Part shown: piece after piece, positions 6,821 through 12,937 of the stretch
How the letters are laid out: each line of letters starts with the position of its first letter
Position numbering within the stretch: position 1 is the first letter of the stretch
From: Dehalococcoidia bacterium
GTDB lineage: Bacteria; Chloroflexota; Dehalococcoidia; JACVQG01; JAHKAY01
DNA length: 12,937 nt
Direction of reading: 5' to 3'
Assembly: GCA_030744635.1 (NCBI GenBank)
Contig: JASLQE010000045.1
Span: forward strand, 1-12,937
The notes under the pieces: model-generated
Database searches by the model: none
What the model saw: only the letters and a program-made list of their open reading frames with translations
What the model was told of the DNA's origin: nothing
Program-made: the position numbers and the translations under genes

Positions 6821-7043
6821 GACGCGGAAGACCCGATTGATGCGAAAAATTGAAGAGCGGTATCGGAGACCATTGGAGAAGCTGTTGCCGGAGATGTATA
6901 ACGAGATGGGCCTCCCGCAGATGGCGGATGAGATGGGGGTCAGCCGCAGCACGGTCTGGTACTGGCTCCTGCGCTATGGGGTTAACCTACGCAAGGTTGC
7001 TCTGGCGTCCGACGAGACTCTGGAGATTATTAAGGGAAGGTAA
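6819..7043 (+). CDS. small helix-turn-helix protein, 74 residues
   Basis: A 74-residue basic protein with a predicted helix-turn-helix at about residues 31-56 (GLPQMADEMGVSRSTVWYWL followed by LRYGVNLR), similar in shape to the DNA-binding end of resolvases and small transposase-type regulators. Residues 1-30 are mostly charged helix (IEERYRRPLEKLLPEMYNEM), which might mediate dimer formation. No effector or catalytic domain is present. GGAGG at 6805-6809, 9 nt upstream, decides the ATG at 6819 over the ATG at 6840. It is a stand-alone gene with its own strong promoter, dyads around that promoter and a strong terminator, the layout expected of an autoregulated DNA-binding protein. I do not recognise a named family, and the target genes are unknown. 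Confidence 0.78.
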   Translation: MTRKTRLMRKIEERYRRPLEKLLPEMYNEMGLPQMADEMGVSRSTVWYWLLRYGVNLRKVALASDETLEIIKGR

Positions 7044-7092
7044 GTTGGGAGGGGTGTAGGGTACTCTTCCCCGACTTTGCCGATTGACCAGG

Positions 7093-7129
7093 AGGAAGGA
7101 ACGGCCTCGCGAGGCCGTTCCTTCCTTTT
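7093..7129 (+). terminator. Rho-independent terminator of the HTH gene
   Basis: Positions 7093-7126 form a perfect 34-nt palindrome centred on CGCG (7108-7111), with arms containing GGAAGGAACGGCCT and its exact complement. A TTTT run follows at 7126-7129. Because there is no true unpaired loop sequence beyond the central bases, the DNA is fully symmetrical, although the T-run favours plus-strand termination. Confidence 0.9.
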
Positions 7130-7141
7130 AGTTGTGTTCTT

Positions 7142-7180
7142 ACTACCATTGACAGTATGAACCAGATCTGACTACCATTG
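7142..7180 (+). repeat. direct repeat upstream of the yifB remnant
   Basis: ACTACCATTG occurs at 7142-7151 and again at 7171-7180, 29 nt apart. TTGACA at 7149-7154 overlaps the first copy, but no good -10 box follows at normal spacing. Significance unclear. Confidence 0.4.
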
Positions 7181-7187
7181 TCCTGAG

Positions 7188-8699
7188 ATGATGGCTAAGG
7201 TGTTTAGCTGTGCGGTGGTGGGGCTGGACGGTGCGGTGGTAACGGGGGAGGTGGACATTTTTCCGCCGGTCTGCCGGCGTTCAATGTCGTGGGCCTGCCG
7301 GATACGGCGGTTCAGGAGGCGCGGGAACGGGTCCGGGCTGCTATCCGTAACTTAGTCTGTCTTTTCCCGCCGCGTCGCATCACGGTAAACCTGGCCACAG
7401 CCGACTTGAAGAAGGAAGGCCCCGCCTATGACCTTCCGATAGCCATGGGGTTGCTCTTTCCTCGGAGCAGGTGGTGTGCGATACCTCACGGGCGGTGTTC
7501 CTGGGGGAGCTTTCCCTGGATGGCACCCTGCGTCACACCCCTGGCGTGCTGCCCATGGTAGCCCTGGCACGGGAGAAAGGCTTCGACACCGTCTTCCTGC
7601 CAGGTGTAGATGCCCCGGAAGCATCTCTCGTAGATGGGCTGGAGATTATCCCGGTTGACTCCCTGGCCTCTCTCATGGCCCATCTGAGGGGGGAACCCCC
7701 TCTTATGTCCTATAAGCCGGATGATACCCTCGGTCCCGCACCTGAATCGGACTTGAGCCATGTCCGTGGCCAGGAACATGTGAGGCGTGCCCTGGAGGTG
7801 GCGGCTGCCGGGGCCACAATGTGCTCATGACCGGCCTCCCCCGGGAGCGGCAAGACCCTCCTGGTCCGCTGCCTGCCCTCCATTATGCCCCTGCTGACCC
7901 GGGATGAGGCGCTGGAGGTGACCAAAACTACAGCATCAGCGGCCAACTACCCACAGATATGCCGCTAATTCAGCATCGCCCTTTCAGGGCACCCCACTAT
8001 ACCATCTCCCAGGCCGGGCTGGTGGGTGGGGGCCGCTTCCCGCGCCCCGGCGAGATAAGCCTGAGCCACCGGGGCGTGCTCTTCATGGATGAGTTGCCCG
8101 AGCTCAGTCATGCCGCCTTGGAGTCCCTGCGTCAACCTCTGGAGGACCATTTGGTCACCATCAGCCGGGCGCAGGGCAGCCTTACTTTCCCGGCCAACTT
8201 TATGCTCGTAGCGGCCATGAACCCATGCCCCTGTGGTTATTATGGAGACCCGGTGAAGCAGTGTACCTGCTCTCCCAGCCTCATCTCCCTCTATCAGAAG
8301 CGTATTTCAGGGCCATTACTGGACCGCATAGACATCTTTGTCCAGGTGCCCCGTGTGGAGTATGAGAAGCTGGTGGGTGAGGTGCTGGCAGAGACATCGG
8401 TGGTGGTGCGGGGGAGGGTGGATGTTGCCCGCCAGGTGCAGCGGCACCACTTTGTTGACAAGCAGCTTCTCTCCAATTCGGATATGACGGCGGTGGAGGG
8501 GAGGGAGTGCTGCCAGGTCCAGCCCGAGGCCCAGGGCCTGCTGCGGACAGCTATGACCCAGCTCTCCCTCTCCGCCAGGGCCTTCCATCGTATCCTCAAG
8601 CTATCCCGCACCATAGCCGACCTCGCCGGCGCTGATAGCATAGGGGCCGCCCACCTTGCCGAGGCCCTATAGTACCGCCCCCGAGGCCAGATGCTCTGA
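7188..8699 (+). pseudogene. comM: YifB/ComM-family AAA+ Mg-chelatase-like ATPase, multiply disrupted
   Basis: The whole length of a YifB/ComM protein can be followed, but in changing frames. ComM is a hexameric helicase aiding branch migration in natural transformation in some bacteria. Segments: KVFSCAVVGLDGAVV from ATG 7188 (or 7191); then GLPDTAVQEARERVRAAIRN from 7268; SEQVVCDTSRAVFLGELSLD from 7462; the Walker A core GSGKT near 7843-7857; YSISGQLPTDMPLI from 7929; Walker B VLFMDELPE near 8080; NPCPCGYYGDP; SGPLLDRIDIFVQVPRVEYE; and the C-terminal TIADLAGADSIGAAHLAEAL. Breaks: one base lost (or two gained) at 7260-7267, one lost near 7460, one lost near 7812, one gained in the C-run 7836-7842, one lost near 7926, and TAG (8670-8672) where homologues read glutamine before YRPR. 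Read through that TAG, the frame ends at 8697-8699. No intact product is possible. Confidence 0.88.
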
Positions 8700-8724
8700 G
8701 CCTCTGACACATAGCTTCTTCGTC

Positions 8725-8737
8725 CCGGCTTAGCCGG
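8725..8737 (+). other. short hairpin after the yifB remnant
   Basis: CCGGC (8725-8729) pairs with GCCGG (8733-8737) around TTA. There is no T-run after it, so it is at best a weak terminator or chance. Confidence 0.25.
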
Positions 8738-8751
8738 CTTGTGGTTGACGG

Positions 8752-8779
8752 TTGATATATGTCATACATTTGATATAAT
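8752..8779 (+). promoter_or_regulatory. arsR-acr3 promoter with extended -10
   Basis: TTGATA (8752-8757) and TATAAT (8774-8779) are 16 nt apart, and TG at 8771-8772 makes an extended -10 (TGATATAAT). A TTGACG at 8745-8750 would be too far away, at 23 nt. Predicted transcription start is about 8785, leaving a leader of about 28 nt to ATG 8813. Confidence 0.75.
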
Positions 8780-8807
8780 ATATATTGATATATATTTCGT
8801 TGATATA
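8752..8807 (+). repeat. four TTGATATA repeats including a 9-2-9 operator-like dyad
   Basis: TTGATATA begins at 8752, 8770, 8785 and 8800 (steps of 18, 15 and 15). Overlapping them, AATATATAT (8777-8785) and ATATATATT (8788-8796) form a perfect 9-bp inverted repeat with a 2-bp centre, covering the end of the -10 box and the predicted start. ArsR/SmtB repressors commonly bind imperfect AT-rich dyads at such positions, so this is the likely ArsR operator. Confidence 0.6.
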
Positions 8808-8812
8808 TTATT

Positions 8813-9214
8813 ATGGGGGTTGGCTTGCGAGAGGACAGAATTAGGCAGCGGGAGGCTCGGAGGCGGTTGGGCCAGGTCCCGGTGGCCGGACTGGCTGCCA
8901 CCATAAAGGCGTTATCGGACGAGACCCGCCTCCGTATACTGGCCCTGCTGGCCGGGGGCGAGTCCTGTGTTTGCGATATCGTTGAGGTCATAGGAGTGCC
9001 ACAGAACCTGGTGTCGCACCACCTGTCCGTGCTGCGCCGCGCCGGGCTGGTGAGGGACCGGCGGGGCCAGACGGATGGCCGCTGGGTCTACTACGCCATT
9101 GAGCCGCGGGAGGTCACCCGGCTTCAGGTGGAGCTGGGACGGGTGCTGGACCTGAGCCACCACTCCGCCGTCCCCGCCCATTGCCCTCCAGGTCCTAGGC
9201 GTGCCCGCTCCTGA
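8813..9214 (+). CDS. arsR: ArsR/SmtB-family As(III)-responsive repressor
   Basis: A 133-residue winged-helix repressor. The core runs from about residue 27 (LAATIKALSDETRLRILALL) through the recognition region QNLVSHHLSVLRRAGLV to DGRWVYYAI in the wing. The metal-binding loop ESCVCDI carries C52 and C54, matching the CVC of arsenite-sensing ArsR proteins such as E. coli (ELCVCDL); the third cysteine seen there three residues later is absent here (valine). In the family, As(III) binding releases DNA. ATG 8813 has no clear Shine-Dalgarno upstream; TTG 8825, with GGGGGT just before it, is an alternative that removes four residues. The 3' end overlaps acr3. It probably represses the arsR-acr3 transcript through the AT-rich operator upstream. 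Confidence 0.92.
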   Translation: MGVGLREDRIRQREARRRLGQVPVAGLAATIKALSDETRLRILALLAGGESCVCDIVEVIGVPQNLVSHHLSVLRRAGLVRDRRGQTDGRWVYYAIEPREVTRLQVELGRVLDLSHHSAVPAHCPPGPRRARS

Positions 9215-10316
9215 GGTGCAGACAGACCCGGATATGACCGGGATACTGGTCAAGAGCAGACTTTCCCTACTGGACAGGTTTCTTACGCTATGGATTTTCC
9301 TGGCTATGGGGCTGGGGCTGGGGCTGGGGTACTTCGTGCCCCGGGTGGCTGACCTTATCACCTTTCTCCAAGTGGACAACACCTCCATACCCATTGCCAT
9401 AGGGCTCATGCTCATGATGTACCCACCCCTGGCCAAGGTAAGGTACCAGGAGATGGGGAAGGTGTTCCGCAACTGGCGGGTGCTGGGCCTGTCCCTGTTC
9501 CAGAACTGGGTCATCGGGCCGGTGCTCATGCTTTTCCTGGCCATAGTCTTCCTGCGGGGCTACCCGGACTACATGGCGGGGCTTATTTTGATGGGCCTGG
9601 CCCGGTGCATCGCCATGGTGCTGGTGTGGAACACGCTGGCCCGTGGTGACAATGAATACGCCGCCGGGCTGGTGGCCTTCAACTCCGTGTTTCAGATAGT
9701 CTTCTACTCCGTTTACGCCTACATATTTATAACGGTGCTGCCGGGGTGGTTTGGGGTGACCGGGGCGGCGGTAAGCGTAAGCATGAGCCAGATTGCTCGG
9801 AGCGTGCTCATCTACCTGGGCATACCCTTCTTCGGGGGCATGATGACCCGATTCGTCCTTGTCAGGGCCAGGGGCCGGGAGTGGTACGAGGGCCGGTTCA
9901 TACCCAGGATAAGCCCTGTTACCCTGGGGGCGCTCCTGTTTACCATCGCAGTCATGTTCTCCATGAAGGGAGAGGTCTTCATCAGGCTGCCGCTGGATGT
10001 GGTGCGCATCGCCATCCCCCTGGTGTTTTACTTTGCGCTGATGTTCTTCGTTTCCTTCTACATGGGAAGGGCGATAGGGGCTGACTACTCCAAGACCACC
10101 ACCATAGCCTTCACAGCGGCCAGCAACAACTTTGAGCTGGCTATAGCCGTGACCGTGGCCACATTCGGCATCACTTCGGGCCAGGCGCTGGCGGTGGTGG
10201 TGGGGCCCCTGGTGGAGGTACCCGTCCTTATCAGCTTGGTGAATGTGGCCCTTTACTTGCAGCGCAGATACTTCACGGACGAGCTTCAGGCGGACCGGGG
10301 TGCGGATGCCGTATAG
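9201..10316 (+). CDS. acr3: Acr3-family arsenite efflux transporter
   Basis: A 371-residue multi-pass inner-membrane protein with about ten hydrophobic segments, the size and topology of the Acr3 (BASS superfamily) arsenite permeases that expel As(III) using the membrane potential or proton gradient. Diagnostic features are the conserved cysteine in GLARCIAMVLVWN (C136), FNSVFQIVFYSVYAYIF, and AASNNFELAIAV, whose glutamate is conserved in the family. The GTG at 9201 overlaps the arsR stop by 14 nt; GTG 9216 and ATG 9234 are in-frame alternatives that keep every membrane segment. Neither an arsenate reductase gene nor arsA/arsD is in the window, so the cassette as seen acts on As(III) only. 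It converges on the DUF3179 remnant, with 15 nt between stop codons and no clear terminator. Confidence 0.94.
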   Translation: MPAPEVQTDPDMTGILVKSRLSLLDRFLTLWIFLAMGLGLGLGYFVPRVADLITFLQVDNTSIPIAIGLMLMMYPPLAKVRYQEMGKVFRNWRVLGLSLFQNWVIGPVLMLFLAIVFLRGYPDYMAGLILMGLARCIAMVLVWNTLARGDNEYAAGLVAFNSVFQIVFYSVYAYIFITVLPGWFGVTGAAVSVSMSQIARSVLIYLGIPFFGGMMTRFVLVRARGREWYEGRFIPRISPVTLGALLFTIAVMFSMKGEVFIRLPLDVVRIAIPLVFYFALMFFVSFYMGRAIGADYSKTTTIAFTAASNNFELAIAVTVATFGITSGQALAVVVGPLVEVPVLISLVNVALYLQRRYFTDELQADRGADAV

Positions 10317-10331
10317 TTTACTCGGGGCTTT

Positions 10332-11557
10332 TTATGGCTGGTACATCGCCGTGTCGGCCTGGAAAACTGCCCAGGCGAACCAGAAGGAGTTGAAGCTCAC
10401 TTCCGGCTTCAGGCCCTTGCCCTCAAGGGGACCTTCCACCGCTTGCCCGGAGATATTCCAGGTGGTGCCGGTCTCCTGGTCCCGGAAGCCGCCGTCCACC
10501 GCTGTCAGGCTAAGCCTACTCCCATCCACCACGGGGGAGAAGTCTGCCGTCGAGTCTACCTGCCGTGACTGGGGGATATAGGTCTGGTCCAGGGCGGATA
10601 CGGTCTCAGGCTCATACAGCACCACTATCTCCTTGCCCGCCAGGGCGGAGAAGGGGAACGCTACGGCTTCATCGCCTTCGGACAGAGCCAGCACCCGTTC
10701 CATGGGTAGCAACCTCTTGTCCAACTCGCCGAAGAAAAGGAAGGGGAGCTGGTTCACCCGGTCATAACCGGCGTAGGGACTGACTCCGTACATCCGGTCG
10801 TAGCCGGTATCCCGGGATAGAACCAGGCCATCGGGGTGGACCTGCTGGAACTACTGCCAGGAGACGATTGCCGCCGGGATGAAGGCGAGCTTCTTGCTCG
10901 TGAGGTCGCCCACGATGGCCTCCCTGGTAAGCTGCTGCCACAGGGAGTGCGTCTGGCGGTCGTACATCACCAGGTCGGAATGGCGCAGCATGCCCGATGT
11001 GCCGAAGTCGTATACCGTGCCGTCCAGACGGCGGTCAAAGACGATTGCCTGTTACACAGAGGGCAGAAGGTAACGGACACCGGCACTCCAGCCAGCTCAT
11101 CGTTGACAATCTCGTTCCAGATGAGTATTTCCAGGGGATAGGCCCTGGCTTCCCCGTTTATCTCCAGGCTTATCACCGGCTTCAGGGGCTCCATTCCCAT
11201 GAACTCGTCCACGGTCTCAAACCTGGGGCTGTTAATGGGAGGGATGCCGTCTGGGGGCGGCCCGCCGGAGATAATCTTGTCCAGTGGGACGCTGTGCTTG
11301 CCGTAGTTGGTGTTCAGGACGTCGGTAAAGGGTCCACGGGGCGGGTTTATCTCCTCCTCAATTGGGGCGTCCGATTCCGGCGTAGGTGTAGATGTAGAAG
11401 TGGGGGAGGGTGTAGCCGAATTCGGGGTGGGGGCCTGGGTGCCGGCCTCCGGAGTGGAAGGTTCGGCGGGCACGGACTCACTGAGGCCCACGCCGCAGCT
11501 TACCAGCACCAGGGTGCCTAGAGTTATCGCTATAAAAACCAGCAACAGAAGTCGCAT
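10332..11557 (-). pseudogene. DUF3179-domain lipoprotein, frameshifted and with an internal stop
   Basis: The first frame runs from ATG 11555-11557. It has a lipoprotein signal (hydrophobic residues 3-18, lipobox LVSC with C21), then a Pro/Thr/Ser-rich linker, then DUF3179 sequence (DKIISGGPPPDGIPPI, AYPLEILIWNEIVND, VTFCPLCN). After CPLCN the domain continues (AIVFDRRLDGTVYDFG, SDLVMYDRQTHSLWQQ) only in another frame, an offset equal to one lost base at about 11049-11050. Further on, a TAG (plus-strand 10851-10853) interrupts SWQ-stop-FQQVHPDG. The C-terminal part (YDRMYGVSPYAGYD to FWFAWAVFQADT) then reads cleanly to TAA at 10332-10334. The first frame alone would stop near 10967. The biochemical function of DUF3179 is unknown to me. 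A decayed envelope lipoprotein gene is the simplest reading. Confidence 0.82.
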
Positions 11558-11614
11558 GTTACACAACCTTGCTGATTGCCGTATGGCACATATAGTTATT
11601 TGTTCTCTGGTACA

Positions 11615-11620
11615 ATTATA
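11615..11620 (-). promoter_or_regulatory. possible -10 box of the DUF3179 gene
   Basis: TATAAT is present on the minus strand about 57 nt before the ATG at 11557. No recognisable -35 hexamer lies 16-18 nt further upstream, so this is a weak call. Confidence 0.35.
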
Positions 11621-11711
11621 GGGCGGTGCCGAAGAGAAATAAGTAAGCTGGATTACAAAACAACAGGCCGCACCCTTGCGCAGCGATTCCCGCGACACAG
11701 GTGCAGGTTCG

Positions 11712-11740
11712 TTGACACCCATCCCCTCGCTGGCTACAAT
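11712..11740 (+). promoter_or_regulatory. alaS promoter
   Basis: TTGACA (11712-11717) and TACAAT (11735-11740) are separated by exactly 17 nt. The predicted start near 11747 gives a leader of about 32 nt. This is too short for a T-box riboswitch, and no T-box sequence is seen. Confidence 0.8.
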
Positions 11741-11765
11741 CAGCTACGGGTACCTGTGGGCAGCC

Positions 11766-11770
11766 GGAGG
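11766..11770 (+). promoter_or_regulatory. Shine-Dalgarno site deciding the alaS TTG start
   Basis: GGAGG ends 8 nt before TTG 11779. An in-frame TAG at 11776-11778 rules out any earlier start, and the next ATG (11803) would drop conserved N-terminal residues. Confidence 0.85.
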
Positions 11771-11778
11771 ATACATAG

Positions 11779-12937
11779 TTGGAAAGCCACAAGCTAAGGG
11801 AGATGTTCCCGTCCTTCTTTGAAGGCAAGGGGCATCGGCGTGTGCCCAGCGCCCCCTTGGTGCCCCACGGGGACCCCACGCTGCTCTTCACCTCGGCGGG
11901 CATGGTGCAGTTCAAGCCCTACTTCATGGGGCAGAGCGCCGCCTCCCACCCCCGGCTCACCTCCTGCCAGAAGTGCTTTCGCACCTCGGACATTGAGTCG
12001 GTGGGGGACACCAGCCACCTCACCTTTTTCGAGATGCTGGGCAACTTCAGTGTTGGCGATTATTTCAAGAAAGAGGCCGTACAGTGGGCCTGGGAGTTCG
12101 TCACCTCCCCGTCTTGTCTGGGGCTACCCCCGGAGCGGCTGTGGGCCACCGTCTACCTGAACGACGACGAGACCATGGGGCTCTGGAGGCAGGTGGGTGT
12201 TCCGGAGGGGCGCATCCGGCGCTTCGGCAAGGGCGATAACTGGTGGGGCCCCGCCGGTAACGAAGGCCCCTGCGGCCCCTGTAGCGAGCTACACTACGAC
12301 TTCGGGCCGGGGCACGGCTGTGGCCGGGAGGACTGCGCCCCCAACTGCGAATGCGGCCGCTTCCTGGAGATATGGAACCTGGTCTTCATGCAGTTCAACC
12401 AGGACCTGAAGGGAAACCTGACTCCACTCCCCCGTCCCAACATAGACACCGGTATGGGCCTGGAGCGCGTCGCCGCCGTGATGCAGGGCAAGACCGAGGT
12501 GTACCAGACCGACTTCTTTACCCCCCTGATAGAAGGGGTGGGCAGGCTGTGCGGTAAGAGCTACGGGGAATCACCGGAGGTTGACCGTGCTCTTAGAGTG
12601 GTGGCCGAGCATGCCCGAGCCGTGGCCTTCCTCATCGCTGACGGCGTGGTGCCTGGCAACGACGGTCGCGGCTATGTGCTGCGCCGCCTGCTGCGTCGGG
12701 CCGCCCTTTTCGGCCGCAGGCTGGGGCTGGAAGGTCACTTCCTGGGGCAGGTGGCGGAGGCGGTGATAGAGCACATGGGGGATGTCTACCCGGAGCTGGT
12801 GCGCCACCGTGACCTGGTGCTGGCGGTAGTAGAGGAAGAAGAAACACGATTTGAGCGGACGCTTCCGGTCGGGATGGGTGTCTACAACGTTACTTTTGCA
12901 GCGCTTAGAGAGGAACTGCTGAAGTATTGGCCCAGGT
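11779..12937 (+). CDS. alaS: alanyl-tRNA synthetase (3' partial)
   Basis: The first 386 residues of alanyl-tRNA synthetase, which charges tRNA-Ala in the cytoplasm; bacterial enzymes are usually about 870-880 residues, so more than half lies beyond the right edge. The class II catalytic core is complete: LVPHGDPTLLFTSAGMVQF near the start, CQKCFRTSDIESVGDTSHLT, the motif 2 region FFEMLGNFSVGDYFK, GPAGNEGPCGPCSELHYD, RFLEIWNLVFMQFNQD and motif 3 GMGLERVAAVMQG. The tRNA-recognition region begins at VVAEHARAVAFLIADGV and GRGYVLRRLLRRA. A cysteine-rich insert (CGREDCAPNCECG) precedes RFLEIWN, as in many bacterial homologues. The TTG start is set by GGAGG and an upstream in-frame stop. No stop codon occurs before the window ends. 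Own promoter at 11712-11740. Confidence 0.96.
   Translation, partial: MESHKLREMFPSFFEGKGHRRVPSAPLVPHGDPTLLFTSAGMVQFKPYFMGQSAASHPRLTSCQKCFRTSDIESVGDTSHLTFFEMLGNFSVGDYFKKEAVQWAWEFVTSPSCLGLPPERLWATVYLNDDETMGLWRQVGVPEGRIRRFGKGDNWWGPAGNEGPCGPCSELHYDFGPGHGCGREDCAPNCECGRFLEIWNLVFMQFNQDLKGNLTPLPRPNIDTGMGLERVAAVMQGKTEVYQTDFFTPLIEGVGRLCGKSYGESPEVDRALRVVAEHARAVAFLIADGVVPGNDGRGYVLRRLLRRAALFGRRLGLEGHFLGQVAEAVIEHMGDVYPELVRHRDLVLAVVEEEETRFERTLPVGMGVYNVTFAALREELLKYWPR

Noticed and set aside
8670..10853. UAG recoded as glutamine, suggested by TAG in yifB and DUF3179
   Set aside because: TAG is the natural stop of flxB (4166), flxA (4983), acr3 (10314) and the SDR gene (5554-5556), with neighbours starting at once. 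The two odd TAGs occur only in genes that also carry frameshifts.
10997..11521. 174-codon plus-strand frame across the DUF3179 gene
   Set aside because: The minus strand shows clear DUF3179 and lipoprotein features. The plus frame is Arg/Gly-rich with no recognisable domain and no promoter.
11611..11616. Plus-strand -10 box TACAAT opposite the DUF3179 -10
   Set aside because: No -35 hexamer lies at suitable distance, and a much better promoter (11712-11740) serves alaS.
11741..11778. T-box riboswitch ahead of alaS
   Set aside because: The leader after the promoter is only about 32 nt and has no T-box consensus or antiterminator.

Overview
The window (about 60% G+C by eye) looks like the chromosome of an anaerobic bacterium. 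The HdrA/Flx electron-transfer cluster, an arsenite pump without an arsenate reductase, frequent GTG/TTG starts and many ATA isoleucine codons would suit Chloroflexota, perhaps Dehalococcoidia. That placement is inferred from gene content only; no phylogenetic marker was compared.

Layout. (1) 1-4985, plus strand: a tightly overlapping five-gene operon, hdrA (5' end cut by the window edge), then MvhD/FlxD-, FlxC-, FlxB- and FlxA-like genes. It matches the parts of a FlxABCD-HdrA NAD(P)H-linked flavin/iron-sulfur complex, with the flx genes in D-C-B-A order. HdrB and HdrC are not in the window. (2) 4993-5537: a GNAT acetyltransferase gene of the phosphinothricin-acetyltransferase type, broken by a one-base deletion. 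(3) 5554-6582, minus strand: a good promoter, tRNA-Gly(CCC) with encoded CCA, and a NDUFA9-like NAD(P)-binding SDR gene probably read from the same transcript. (4) 6711-7129: an isolated 74-residue helix-turn-helix gene with its own near-consensus promoter, several dyads, and a 34-bp perfectly palindromic terminator. (5) 7188-8699: a decayed yifB/comM AAA+ ATPase gene with five frameshifts and a terminal nonsense codon. (6) 8745-10316: an arsR-acr3 arsenite cassette behind an AT-rich promoter/operator. (7) 10332-11557, minus strand: a DUF3179 lipoprotein gene with a frameshift and a nonsense codon. (8) 11712-12937: promoter, Shine-Dalgarno sequence and TTG start of alaS, which runs off the right edge.

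How the parts relate. The Hdr/Flx operon is the metabolic centre: FlxA would exchange hydride with NAD(P)H, FlxB/FlxC carry electrons through iron-sulfur clusters, and FlxD would hand them to HdrA, whose flavin is the bifurcation site in characterised homologues. ArsR would relieve repression of the Acr3 pump when As(III) is present. Roughly 8.6 kb of core and resistance coding sequence is free of lesions, while all nine lesions I count lie in three dispensable-type genes. This favours real pseudogene formation over random sequencing error, although several lesions sit at short homopolymers. I see no CRISPR array, insertion sequence, prophage or rRNA. I found no convincing wholly new system; the strongest open question is the compact 74-residue regulator unit at 6711-7129.
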